From Phytophthora sp. 'mugwort' (taxonomy: Eukaryota > Oomycota > Peronosporomycetes > Peronosporales > Peronosporaceae), in NCBI GenBank assembly GCA_033558025.1, contig JAUCEF010000010.1, positions 2,629,001 to 2,693,000 on the forward strand: a stretch of 64,000 nt of DNA. The letters run 5' to 3'. The position numbers were made by a program, and so were the translations under genes. The notes beneath the pieces are model-generated. The model was not told the DNA's origin. It saw nothing but the letters and a program-made list of their open reading frames with translations, and did not search any database. Below are positions 22,130-32,958 of the stretch, one piece after another (the first letter of the stretch is position 1; each line of letters starts with the position of its first letter).

Positions 22130-22944
22130 TCATACGCGTAGTTGTGGACCATTTTCACGGCTCCATCCACTTCTGCTCGAGTGTGTTGGAATTTGGAAGT
22201 GCGGTGTGCTTCGTGTCCAAGTATTTTGTACGCAGATACACGCGCTCGACAATTTTGAAGGTGCCTTCAACACGGTTCGATCGTAGACACCCCGCATCCG
22301 TCCCTGAGCTTTCGTCAACGCTCCACAGCGGCGAAGAAGGATGGTGGCTTAATGCTTGTGAAACTCCGCTTCTCGTCGATCATTGGCTATGTTCTCAAGT
22401 TTGTCCGGCCGCAACCTGGGGTGGGTTCGGAGAAATATAGCCCAGGTCGGCTTCGAAATGTGCAAACTTGACGCTAGAGCTGAATGTCGAGTTGACCGCG
22501 AACTCAGAGCAAGCCAAATGAATATCTCGGTCAGTCTGCAGCGGCCCACCGAAGGAGCTGAGGTACTTCTCCAGCATGCGGTTCTTGCGCTCCGTCTTGC
22601 CATCGTCTTGAACTCGATGCGCTATGAGCGTGCACAGCGTTGTCCAGATGGACTTGGTGACGTGGGGGATGCTGCCAAGAACTGCGATCTCCGCCTGAGA
22701 CGATGTTCCTAGTCATACCGTGAACTTTTCAAATATGGTAGAGACGGGTGACGCCTTCTGCGCTTACCTTCTTCGCAGTCGGCACAAATGGCAACGCTTC
22801 GTCAGTCTGTCCCCGACGACCCAGATGGAGTCCACTTCTCTCTTGGTTCTTGACAAATCCTGAATAAAGCACCTCCTTCTTCTCCGTTGCGTACTTGCGT
22901 ACTATGCGCATGAAACTCTTATTTTGTAAGGTATTCGTCGTCAT
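22130..22944 (-). pseudogene. Ty3/gypsy-like integrase remnant
   Basis: In minus-strand frames the stretch DDGKTERKNRMLEKYLSSF (about 22610-22550) matches the integrase core pattern in which DGQTER precedes the catalytic Glu region and a long helix. It continues into SEFAVNSTFSSSVKFAHFEA, like the integrase sequence after the core. TKAQGRMRGVYDRTVLKA (22318 onward) fits the linker after the core. Upstream, KVSAEGVTRLYHIEKF is out of frame. No RT, RNase H or LTR was recognised nearby, so this is a lone, decayed piece. Confidence 0.5.
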
Positions 22945-23700
22945 TATGTGAGCTTGTCATGTGCAACTTACACCACATGTTGCTGCTGCTCTGATTCTTT
23001 CCCGGCCGAAACTTGGTAGCACTACTGTTGCTGGGTTAGCATAGTTATTGCCGCCGCGACTGAAGTTGCTCTTTCAATCTCAGGGGGGGCTTTCCTGACT
23101 TCTGCTCTGAACCGGACTCCGATTTGAAGTAATAGTAATATGCCCTTGGCTTGTAGAGGGCGTTGTCCAGAGGTTTGTAACAATGCCTTGGCTTACAGAG
23201 GGCTCTTGTTACTTCCGAGATAAAAAAGAAATTGATATTGTATACTTTGGGTTGGTAGGCCACAAGGCTCTTGAAGAAAAATAAATGAGGAGGGTAACTA
23301 GAGACGATTACTGCATTGCACAAAAGTCAGTTCTGCTAAGTTTGAAACCTGCATTTTGCATCTTGCTTTTCGTATTATATTTGGTATATATTACTATCTG
23401 GAGTGTACAAGTCAGAATATTACGGCGATAAAACACCGGGTATACCGGTGCTCGCCCGGTTCGGCGAAGACTCGTGTAAAGCTCGTGTGGCTCCGCTGCG
23501 ACAAGAGCAGCTGGGCATGGATTGCTCGGAAAACCGGTACGCTCCCAAGTACCGCGCATTTTTTCCCTACGCACCCAGGCACCAAGATCGCCTTCATTCG
23601 TGGTTCTGCCGTCTCAAGCGCAAGATAAAGCGAGCTCCAAGCCTCAAAGCAGTTGAGGCTGAGAGTTCCCTACACACCAAAGAAAGACATTCACTCAAAC
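22945..23700. promoter_or_regulatory. upstream region of the glutamyl-tRNA synthetase gene
   Basis: About 750 bp without a convincing gene. The 3' part is the promoter and leader of the synthetase. TTCATTCGTGG at about 23594, some 105 bp before the start codon, loosely resembles the oomycete initiator. The start codon context (ACAAACATGGCG) is good. Confidence 0.35.
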
Positions 23701-26337
23701 ATGGCGACGGAGGCGGAGCTGACTGCGCAGATATCGGCCGCCGGCGATAAGGTGCGCGACCTGAAGGCGCTCAAAGATGACAGCAAGGCTGACGAGATCA
23801 AGGAGGCCGTGGCGCAACTACTGGCGCTCAAGACGCAGTTCAAGGAGGCCACGGGCAAGGATTTCGGCCCGCCTCCTAAGGCCAAGAAGGAGAAGAAACC
23901 GCAGTCCGAAGAGCAGACCCCCAAGGACCCCGCCAAAAAGTCCAAGAAGGAGCTTAACAAGGAGCGCAAGAAAGCGCACAAGCACGCGGTCAAGACCGGG
24001 GTGGCGGATGAGTCCCCGGCCGCTGCGGCCGCCCACGCATCCCCTGCTGCCGCTGCTGTCCCGGCGGCGGCTGCTGTCGGTGGTAAGAAGGCTCTGAAGA
24101 AGGCTGCTCACGCCGGCATCGAGCTGCCCACGCCCTCGGCCGAGGACGACGGCGTCATCGTCTTCTCCAGCGCTGGACAGTTGCCGCGCGCCAGTTACGT
24201 TGTGGCGCAGCTCGTCAAGTATGCGCCGGGATTCCTCAACTTTGGCCGTGATGCTGCCGCATCCACCGTTGTCCCCACATTGACGCTTGCTGACGGCCGC
24301 GTCGTGTCGGGCGACTTTGCCATTGCTCGCTATCTTGCCCGTACCAAGCCCGAGCTGGGTCTGTACGGCGTGGCGCCCAAGGATGCTATTGCCACGGAGG
24401 TGGCTCTGCCGCCCTCGCAGATTGATGCGTGGCTTGACTTTGCTCTGACTCGTCTAGGTCCCAACCTGGAAGACGATAGCGGACTGCAGATCCTGAACCG
24501 CGTGCTCAAGACGCAGACTTTCATCGTGGGCCACGCTCTCTCACTCGCGGATATTGGTGTGTGGGCGCAGGTCGCACCGCTGCAGAAGAAGCTGGATCTG
24601 TCGCCGTTCTCGAATGTGACGCGCTGGCTGGCGCACCTTGAAGCCCAGCAGACGCTATTCGCCAAGGTTGACGGGTCGCTCAAGGCCCTTAAACCCATGA
24701 AGGCTCCTACTCCGGCCGGAGTGTCCAAGAAGACGAAAGAATCGGGCAGTTGCCCACCCCTGAAGGACGCTATTGACGGTCAGGTCGTGACGCGTTTCCC
24801 GCCTGAGCCGTCTGGATACCTGCACATTGGCCACATCAAGGCCTGCATGCTGAACAATTACTATGCGCGTCACTACCACGGCAAGCTGATCTTGCGTTTC
24901 GATGACACGAACCCGAGCAAGGAGAAGGACGAGTTTGAGCAGAGCATTATTGCCGATCTGAAGCGTGTCGACGTTGTGCCGGACGTGGTGACCTACACGT
25001 CGGATTATTTCGACAAGATTGCGGACTTTGCTCGTCAGATGATCCGTGAAGGAAACGCATACATGGACAACACGTCGCAGGAGCAGATGCGTGAGGAGCG
25101 CATGGAGGGTATTAATTCCAAATGCCGCGACCAGACACCGGAGGAGAACATGGCACTGTTTGAGAAAATGCTGAAGAATGCCCCGGAAGCACAGGGCTAC
25201 TGCATGCGCGGCAAGATCGATATGCAGGCCAAGAATAAGACGATGCGCGATCCCGTGTTCTTCCGTTTGAACCCGACGCCGCACCACCGCACAGGCACGA
25301 AGTACCAGGCGTACCCGACTTACGATCTGGCATGCCCCATTGTGGACTCGATTGAGGGCGTGACTCACGCGCTGCGTACGACAGAGTACAACGACCGCGA
25401 CTTTCAGTACCAATGGGTGCTGGACACGCTTCGTCTGCGCAAGGTGATTATCCAGGGCTTCGCGCGGATGAATTTCGTGTACTCGGTGCTGTCGAAGCGT
25501 AAACTACAGTGGTTCGTGGACAATGGCTACGTGGAGGGCTGGACGGACCCGCGTTTCCCGACGGTGCAGGGCGTGCTGCGTCGCGGTGTTCAGGTGGAGG
25601 CTCTGCGTGAGTTTATTCTGAGCCAGGGTGCTTCGCGCCGTATCACTGACATGGAGTGGGACAAGTTCTGGACGCTTAACAAGCGCGTATTGGACCCGAT
25701 TGCCCCGCGTTACTTCGCGATCGCCAAGGAGTCATCAGTGCCGCTTACGCTGACGAACGTGTCGAGTGAGGTCATTGGCATCCCCGTGGCCCGTCACCCG
25801 AAAGACCCGTCCATGGGCAATAAGATGGTGCGTTTCTGCAATAAATTGCTGCTTGAACGTGATGACGTCGCAAACTTCGTGGAGGGCGAGGAGGTGACAC
25901 TTATGCGTCACGGCAATATTATTGTCAAGAAGGTGACCAAGACCGCAGACGGCACCATTGTGAGTGTCGAGGCCGAGAACCACCCAGAGGGCGACTTTAA
26001 GAAGACGAAACTTAAGGTAACCTGGCTGGCTGACGTGCCTGACCTTGTGCCGCTCACGCTGGTGGAGTTCGATCATCTGCTGAACAAGCCCAAGCTCGAG
26101 GAAGGCGACGACTTCCAAGACTTTCTCACGGAGACCACGCGCGCTGAGATGCACGCTGTGGGCGACCACGAGCTGCGTAACATGAAGGAGGGTCAGGTCG
26201 TGCAGCTGGAACGTCGCGGCTACTTCCGTGTGGACGTACCGTACGTCTCGGACGATAAGCCCATTGTCATGTTCATGGTGCCTGATGGTAAGGTCAAGGC
26301 CATGTCCACGCTGTCGACCAAGCTTGCCCACCGGTAA
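23701..26337 (+). CDS. GluRS: cytosolic glutamyl-tRNA synthetase
   Basis: Single exon, 878 aa from MATEAELTAQ. An in-frame ATG 16 codons upstream is less likely. Domains in order: a WHEP helix pair (about residues 6-52, ending FKEATGKDF) and a Lys/Ala-rich linker. A GST-like domain (about 140-330) follows. Next is the class I catalytic core with the HIGH box exact at 375-378 (PSGYLHIGHIKA). The KMSKS-equivalent VLSKRKL is at about 596-602, followed by DPRFPTVQGVLRRG and WDKFWTLNKRVLDP. The C-terminal beta-barrel is the eukaryotic GluRS/GlnRS type. The charging site sequence is GluRS-like rather than GlnRS-like. It attaches glutamate to tRNA-Glu in the cytosol. WHEP and GST-like parts usually mediate complex formation. 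The CDF gene follows on the same strand 408 bp downstream. Confidence 0.93.
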   Translation: MATEAELTAQISAAGDKVRDLKALKDDSKADEIKEAVAQLLALKTQFKEATGKDFGPPPKAKKEKKPQSEEQTPKDPAKKSKKELNKERKKAHKHAVKTGVADESPAAAAAHASPAAAAVPAAAAVGGKKALKKAAHAGIELPTPSAEDDGVIVFSSAGQLPRASYVVAQLVKYAPGFLNFGRDAAASTVVPTLTLADGRVVSGDFAIARYLARTKPELGLYGVAPKDAIATEVALPPSQIDAWLDFALTRLGPNLEDDSGLQILNRVLKTQTFIVGHALSLADIGVWAQVAPLQKKLDLSPFSNVTRWLAHLEAQQTLFAKVDGSLKALKPMKAPTPAGVSKKTKESGSCPPLKDAIDGQVVTRFPPEPSGYLHIGHIKACMLNNYYARHYHGKLILRFDDTNPSKEKDEFEQSIIADLKRVDVVPDVVTYTSDYFDKIADFARQMIREGNAYMDNTSQEQMREERMEGINSKCRDQTPEENMALFEKMLKNAPEAQGYCMRGKIDMQAKNKTMRDPVFFRLNPTPHHRTGTKYQAYPTYDLACPIVDSIEGVTHALRTTEYNDRDFQYQWVLDTLRLRKVIIQGFARMNFVYSVLSKRKLQWFVDNGYVEGWTDPRFPTVQGVLRRGVQVEALREFILSQGASRRITDMEWDKFWTLNKRVLDPIAPRYFAIAKESSVPLTLTNVSSEVIGIPVARHPKDPSMGNKMVRFCNKLLLERDDVANFVEGEEVTLMRHGNIIVKKVTKTADGTIVSVEAENHPEGDFKKTKLKVTWLADVPDLVPLTLVEFDHLLNKPKLEEGDDFQDFLTETTRAEMHAVGDHELRNMKEGQVVQLERRGYFRVDVPYVSDDKPIVMFMVPDGKVKAMSTLSTKLAHR

Positions 26338-26745
26338 GCAAAATACGTCATAAAACACAAGTTAGAGACGAGAGGTCCTTTTAGAGGAAGGTACGAAGCC
26401 GTTTGGCAAGTATTGGCGACGATAAGAAGCAATGCAGCGCATTTTCCACACTGTTGTGCACATGCAGTTGGTGCCTCCACTACATACCCGTAGTATTTTA
26501 ACATGCATGGCCTATCACACCAGGTAGACAATCGGCTCCGAATGTAAGGTTCGGCACACCAATCGGTGGCAGCAGCCTCTGTTTACGCAAATCTATGCCC
26601 GCCACGTTTGTAAGTCAAGCAAGCAGGCGCGTGCCTCCGAGGTCTCCCAGACGCAGTCCGAGACACTCCATTCGAGTCGCAGCACGCCACCACTTCGCTC
26701 ACTTGCTCACCCTCCACATCCGCATCCACACGGAGGAACTCCCTT

Positions 26746-28203
26746 ATGAGCGCGCACCTGCTGCTCCGGTAAGCAGGAAGACCGTCGTGTTCCTGCTAAG
26801 TTCGGGTGCGCGACTAGCACAAACTAACGCTCTCTGCTGTCTGGTATCCGCTCAGACTGAGCCTTAGTAGCTCCTGGTCAAGTCGGCGACGCGCGCTGAC
26901 GCCGCTGTACGCCGCTGCTAACTCCCAAGGAGGCGTCCGCTGGCGCTCAGTGGGACTGCTGCAACCGCTGATGCGTCGCGAGCTGCACGCAGTGCGTCGT
27001 GTTGCAGTGTCCAAGTCCTCGGTGCTGCCGGAGCTCCAGCTGCTCAATACGACACGCCGATGGCATGGCCATGGCCACAGCCATGGAGGGCTCGAGGAGG
27101 ATGAGACGACGGAGGAGCGAGCGCTGAGACTGAAACTCTCGGCTGAGGACGTGAAGGCTGCGGATCGCATCACGTGGGTCGGCGTCTGGCTTAATGTGGT
27201 GCTCAGCGGGCTGAAGGGGGTCGCTGGAGTGGCGTTCCACTCGTCTGGGCTTCTGGCTGACGCCGCGCACTCGATGAGTGACCTAGTGAGCGACTTCGTG
27301 ACGCTTGTGTCGCTCAAATACTGTGCACGACCGCCGGATGCCGCCCAGCCGTACGGATACGGCAAGTACGAGACGATGGGGGCATTGTCGGTGTCGCTGT
27401 TACTCGTCGGTGGATCGTTGGGGATCATGGCGCACTCGCTGGATACGCTTTTGGTGCTGATGGAGCCAGCGACTGCGATTTCGACGCTGGATCCGAAGGA
27501 AGTGGTGGAGCTGGTGGAACATATGGACCCCAATGGACTTGAGACCCTAGCCAAGTCGGCGCATACGCATGCGCATGGTATGGTGATGCACCCTGCAGCT
27601 CTGGGCATTGCGGCACTGTCGGTAGCTGCAAAAGAAGCGCTGTACCGCATGACCATTAACATTGGCCATCGTGTTCACTCGAGCGTACTGATTGCGAATG
27701 CGTGGCATCACCGCAGTGATGCCGTGACGAGCGTCGTAGCCATGAGCGGCATCGGTTTAAGTCTCGCGGGTTTCCCGCTCTTTGATCCCCTTGCGGGCAT
27801 TGCGGTGGGCGGAATCATCTTGAAGATGGGCGCAGAGATCGGGTGGGACTCGACGAAGGAGCTGTGCGACGTTAAATTATCGGATACAATCATCAGAAGC
27901 CTGGAGAAGGCCGTGGATGGTGTGGTCGGAAATAGTAACGGTGAAGTGCTGCAGGTTCGTCAACTGCGCAGTCGCAAGGTCGGCCGGCATATCCATGTGG
28001 ATCTGACTTTGGTGGTCGACAATGCAACGGGTGTGCACCGTGCTGTCGAATGGAAGCAGAAGGTGAAAACTGCTATCAAGCATCAGGTGCCGCGTGTGAA
28101 GGATATCGTCGTGGAGATCACCACGCTCGAGCAGTTTGCTGCGGTGGCGGCAGCCGAAGCGAAGGAGGCCCACGACCTTGCTTCGCATAGCCGCCACGTG
28201 TAA
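26746..28203 (+). CDS. mitochondrial cation diffusion facilitator (MMT-like)
   Basis: A tiny first exon (26746-26768) splices over an 87-nt intron (GTAAGC donor, CTAAC branch at about 26824, CTCAG acceptor at 26855) to 26856-28203, giving 456 aa. The main frame has no ATG upstream of the conserved part, so the small exon is needed. It supplies MSAHLLLRLSLSSSWSSRR, a good mitochondrial targeting sequence. A His-rich patch (WHGHGHSHGG) is followed by CDF membrane helices. The metal site residues are present in LLADAAHSMSDLVSD and NAWHHRSDAVTS. A long loop rich in acidic and His residues (HTHAHG) precedes the fourth helix pair. The C-terminal cytosolic-type domain follows. Yeast Mmt1/Mmt2 of this group move iron across mitochondrial membranes; the substrate here is inferred. 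Confidence 0.85.
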
Positions 28204-29506
28204 ACAGTTCGCCTACGGTGTTCCCCCCCCTTTTGTTAGATTGCAAAATAAAAAGAACGATGGATCTACACGTAATTTACGACGAGATGAAAGCCTGCCA
28301 GCTGCATCTGTTCCATTCGGATCTAACAAGTTTCTTCTGCGGAACGAAACTTTGCCGACGTTTGACGATAGCTACCGACATCGGCGGAAAGATGTAACCA
28401 CTTAGCCAAAGATGTGCAAGTCAACGTGTTTGTATTCTGATTGGTAGAATATATGCCGATTTTGTTCAAGTCAAACTTGAACAAGAAATTTTAGCAGTCT
28501 ACTTAAACTTAGACAATGGTCACATCTCTCCGCTGGTTACAACTCTCCGCCGATATCGGTACAGTACTGCAGACGTTTCAGACTTTCAGAACTTTCAGCG
28601 AAGTTGGAATAGTGATCTGCGTCTACTATTAATCGATAAGTTAATGTTTCCTGGTATAGTGCCCACTTCTTGGTGTTTTGTGGCGCTTAGCAACTTAGTA
28701 GACTTGCCATATTCAGGTAAAATTTGAGCAACGAACGGCCGAAGGTCCAGGCATCTATCTGTCGTAGCCTTCCTGCATGCATCGACAGCAAGGTGTGTTG
28801 GCGGTTACATGTAGCAAAGGATTGAATCCTGTCTGGCAGAGTATTCAAGCTCATTTATAATAATCTCCCCATGCTGACACAGCCCGGGGTACGTACGATA
28901 CATGTATCGATCTTATAAGGGTCTCGCATTATCGTTTTTTTGCACTTCGACTTTTCACATTTGCAGTCGGACGGATATCACATTTGCAACCCGGATGCCA
29001 GTGCTAGCAGGCCTCCTCGCGTCCCTTGCACAGCTTTGACTTGTGTTAAGAGTTTCGGTTGGATCGAGGACGCTCGAGGTTTCCACGCTCGAGGTGCAGT
29101 CGTGTGGGACTCGCACAATGAGACCGACCCACCTTGAAGATGAAACGACCGACCAGCCGACTGGCCAGCAATAGCACGCACCAGCAGCTCCGACCGTCGA
29201 CATCAATACTACTTTTGCAAGCAGTTGGCGTGTGCTACTACCACACAGAGGGGCATACGGCGTTGAAAACAAGGCATAAGTTACACGTGGTGGTGTGCCG
29301 CCCGAAAGATTATCGCCCGCTTCACCACTCGTGGTGGTTGTCCCACGGCTGTTCCCCAAGCCATACAAACCCCGAGAAAGAGCGAGACCTTCACGCAACG
29401 GAAAACGCGTCTCCCGGACGCGGCCCGTCTCCTTCGCGGATCGCATCAGCCACCCACGGCGTCATTACTCAAACAGCGAGCAAGGGGTGATCTGCAGCCA
29501 GCCAGT
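28204..29506. other. intergenic with a fold-back element
   Basis: About 1.3 kb. It holds the CDF 3' UTR, the inverted-repeat element at 28373-28561, and further unassigned DNA with no supported gene. Several short minus-strand frames near 29446-28955 show no family signal. Confidence 0.5.
28373..28561. repeat. fold-back (MITE-like) element
   Basis: 28373-28400 and the reverse complement of 28534-28561 agree at 25 of 28 positions (both start TACCGA and end TGTAACCA). Weaker similarity continues outside and inside the arms, so the element may reach about 28355-28582. The centre holds a second perfect palindrome, TTGTTCAAGT and ACTTGAACAA around a 3-nt loop (28462-28484). No coding capacity. 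No target duplication was identified with certainty. Confidence 0.65.
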
Positions 29507-32500
29507 ATGACGAGTGCGCTGTCGACGTGCGTGGGCGTCTTTAGGCGCGCGCACTGTCCGCACCCTCGGCTCTTCGAGGACGAGTACAAGCGGTGAGTGG
29601 CCACTGCACCTTGTCCTTGCCTTGGTGACGTGACGAAATTTTTTCTGGGACGTCGTCAGCGACTGCTCTAGTCAGCATTAAAGCTGCTGTCTCGAGCTCC
29701 TTTTCAGTGTCTGACGGCAGTTCTGTTGCTCTACTATTGTGTGTCGTTACCGGTAATCCCGCACCCAGGAGCAACCGGAATCGTGGCACCAAGGTCCGTG
29801 TCCGTGGCTGCGGGCCATTGTCGTAAATCTAGTGGTTGTTCTTATCATTCTGGTTGGTGTTTTACTCATTCGTGTTCCTTCCGATTGTTTGCCATTATTG
29901 GGAAATGCTGGCAATTTTTTCTTAACTAAAAACAACAACAACATGCAGATCTTGCGGTAAACTACCAGTTGAATAAACGGTGGCGCCAAGTACAGAGTCC
30001 TAACAATGCGCTCGTTCGTTTGCCAGGTGCTTCCCTCATTGCTGTCCGCACCATGTGGACAGGAGCTACTGTGGGTCCTCACTTGAAGTCGTGTTGCGTT
30101 TCGGCTCGGAGTCGGATGTCTCCCAGGACGTCTCGCAAGACAGTGCAGCACGATTTGACGTCGCGAACGTCTTCGTCTTCGCTCGCTTCGAGACTGTCGA
30201 CGGCAAACCTCTTAGTGGCGCCTACTCACTGCGCTATCTCCGCAGTGTCGCCCAGAGCGAAGTGAACCCGGAGGCGCCGTGGATCGAAGGCGTTCGGCAG
30301 ACGGCGGTCGACAGCCAACAGCAACAACACAGACGCCAATCTCCAGGACCGTCGAGTTCTCAGGAAACAACGCAACCAGAGTCAGCAACGTTCGTACTCA
30401 ATGGTCAGGCGTTCGCCAAGTGGTATTACCACTGGGAAAGCGGAGCTAATAAGGTACAACGAGCTACGAAACATGCACTTAAAGCTTATGTTTTTTACCA
30501 AGCACAAGAAAGATCAGTACCGGGTTCCATACAAGCAACAAGCTCACAACAGCAACAGCGAGAGCAAGGACTGGGATCTGTCCAACGCGATCTAACAAGA
30601 GACGAAGCGCTTGAGTTGCTGTGCGTCGTGACATCTCCGTCATTTACGGTTGTCTCGTACCGTCGCGCACCGCTCGATGCTTCTGCTGTGCTTGCAGGTC
30701 CTAGTGGGCTAGGACTGGATGCAACTTCATCACTGATGCCGCACTATGCGACGGACACAGCTCACCCCGTGGATTCACGATTGCGTCGTCTTGTGCAGAG
30801 CCAAATCTCGAGAGCTTTTCAAGAATACAACCAACAGCAGCAACTCCAACAGGACCCACGTAGTGGCTCTTCATTTGAGCCATTCGGAGCACTGGATGAA
30901 GAGGACGAGAGCCGAGTGGGTGATCGAGGCCCGTATGATCGGTATCGGCAATTGCAGGAGCGTGAAGGTCTACGATTCCGACTTTTAACACCGGAAGACG
31001 CCGCACTTTCGGGGTCGTCACTACACGGTCAGATCCAACCCCGTGAACCGCGACTTGTTTTCGATAGGACAAGACGTAGAGATGACCATTCACGCTGGCC
31101 CGACACGAGCAAAGATGAAGATGACGAACTCCTAGACAGTTACGATGAAGACGATATCCATGAAGAGGCCGTTCCGCAGCCACTGGCGACTCGAAGTTGG
31201 AGATTGCAGGCTGGTTATCCATCTCAAGTCCCCGGACCAATAGGAATGCCACCGTCTACGACAGATCCTGTCAGACAAGCTGAACAGGCCGCGAATGTAG
31301 CTCTCTGTCGATTCAAGCAGCAGCAAAACCAGTTCGACAGCCATCAGCGCGAATTGCAGCAGCTCACTGATCTGGCGATTATCCACTTCCTCGTATCCCG
31401 CGTCACGACTAACAACGCCGGAAGTCTAGGTAATCTGGAGGCAATATTTACTATAGCGATTGCGCAGCATTGGGGGTATGCCACAGGTGGGGCTACGCAG
31501 CTCGCAAGACTTCTACTGTCCATTGCGAAAGGTGAAGTAGCTCACGGCCCGACAGTGTCTGGGAACTCTTTAACGGGTGCAAAGCGCGACGAGTTGATGC
31601 TTGTGCTGGCTGAGGTGTGTGTCTGGGCCTTCTCACCCGCGAACATCGAATTAATGCAAGGTTTGCTGGCTGCGTGCCACCCGTTGCTGCTCGAGAGCGC
31701 TAAGTCCAGCGGTCCTGGTGCTTTCGAGGATGATGGAAAGGAACTCCGCACGGCTTTCTTAGACTGTGTTGGACGGTGCTGGGGTGCTTTGGGTGGATTT
31801 CTACAGACTCCGCGAGCGACTCAGACGGCGATCCGTAGCGTTCGAGAACTAAGCGATGCCGTTTTGGGCGTTGTATACAGCGACCCAGAACTGGAAGGAC
31901 TGCGTTCTGAATTGAGGAATATGCTGCAACGTCCCAAGATAGCGCTCGAAGATAGCAAAAAGAATATCACGGCAGGACCAGACTCTTCTGGCTCAGTCAC
32001 TCCTCGTTGCAATCTCGCCGGGTGGCAGGGCTTTGTAGCCCAAGTACGAGAAGGCTATCTGGTACGTTATTTGGAAAATAACACGTTAAATATCAAGAGC
32101 ACTAGTGGACTTACAGTCGTGTACGGAATGACCAGAGAGACCAGTACTCGGGACGGGGCCTCCCATGGAGCCCAACGCAGGGTGCGAGCAGCCGACCAAG
32201 TCGATGGACAGCAGAATGGCTGCTACAACCAGGCAGCCTCTCGATCACGCCACACATGGGCAGCCAGGGACGAGCTTCTGAGAGAACACAAGCTAGAAGT
32301 GGCGACAGCGTCATGCAAACAGGAGGACTAACAGAGGAGGACGTCCCTTCCATCTGGACATCGTGTCTAGCGCTGTCACAACTGCTGCACTTGAAGCTCG
32401 CCGTGGCGGGAGATCCGCTGCACACTCTTTATGTGCGTACTATATGTAGGAAGCCTTGACCAACGCTATTCTTGTCTAACACAATGTCTTGCGTAGGTTC

Positions 32501-32958
32501 AAGCAGAACCGTCAGTATTGTCTCGTGACAACGCGTGGTTGCGACTGATTTGCGATGGACGAATACGTGTGGCTCCAGTTGCTCCCAACGGCTTGACAAG
32601 CTTAATGGGCGGAGCCTCGTGCGGCTTTGGCGGTGACTATGTATCGTATCGCCTGGAACAGCAAGATTCAACGAATAATCCGATACGAGTGGAGTTTTAT
32701 TGGTGGCCAGAGGGAAAAACTCAAGATGAAGTGCACAGACGCCTTGCCGCCTATCGAAGCGTCATGACGTTGAAAACCGCAGCCAGCGGAACGTTCATGG
32801 AGGGGCGAATGGATTTGGAACGGGGGTTTATTGAACGTCAGGCCATCGCAGCGGCAGAGCTTCCTGAGCTGGAGCTATGGGCACCAACTGAGCGTGTGCA
32901 GGCCGTCGCTAGCTGGGAGCCCTGGCTCTCGATCGATGGGGTCTACGCGCGAAAATGA
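29507..32958 (+). CDS. unknown protein, 959 aa, low-complexity and helical
   Basis: Four exons fit one frame: 29507-29592, 30027-32061, 32136-32432 and 32497-32958. The introns are GTGAGT-CCAG (434 nt, unusually long), GTACGT-CCAG (74 nt) and GTGCGT-GTAG (64 nt, CTAAC branch). The protein starts MTSALSTCVGVFRRAHCPHP and has several Cys and His early. Next is a folded-looking start (VANVFVFARFETVDGK), then Gln-rich stretches and an acidic patch (DEDDELLDSYDEDD). A helical middle follows (FLVSRVTTNNAGSLGNLEAI, LARLLLSIAKGEV). The C-terminus is conserved-looking (LRLICDGRIRVAPVAPNG, RVEFYWWPEGKTQDEV). No signal peptide or membrane helix. I recognise no family, and the function is unknown. The first exon is the least certain part. 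Confidence 0.65.

Noticed and set aside
24655..25413. 252-aa open frame on the minus strand
   Set aside because: It is antisense to the catalytic core of glutamyl-tRNA synthetase and is His/Val/Leu-rich shadow sequence.
26814..27662. 282-aa Ser-rich open frame on the minus strand
   Set aside because: It is antisense to the CDF transporter, whose motifs are clear on the plus strand.
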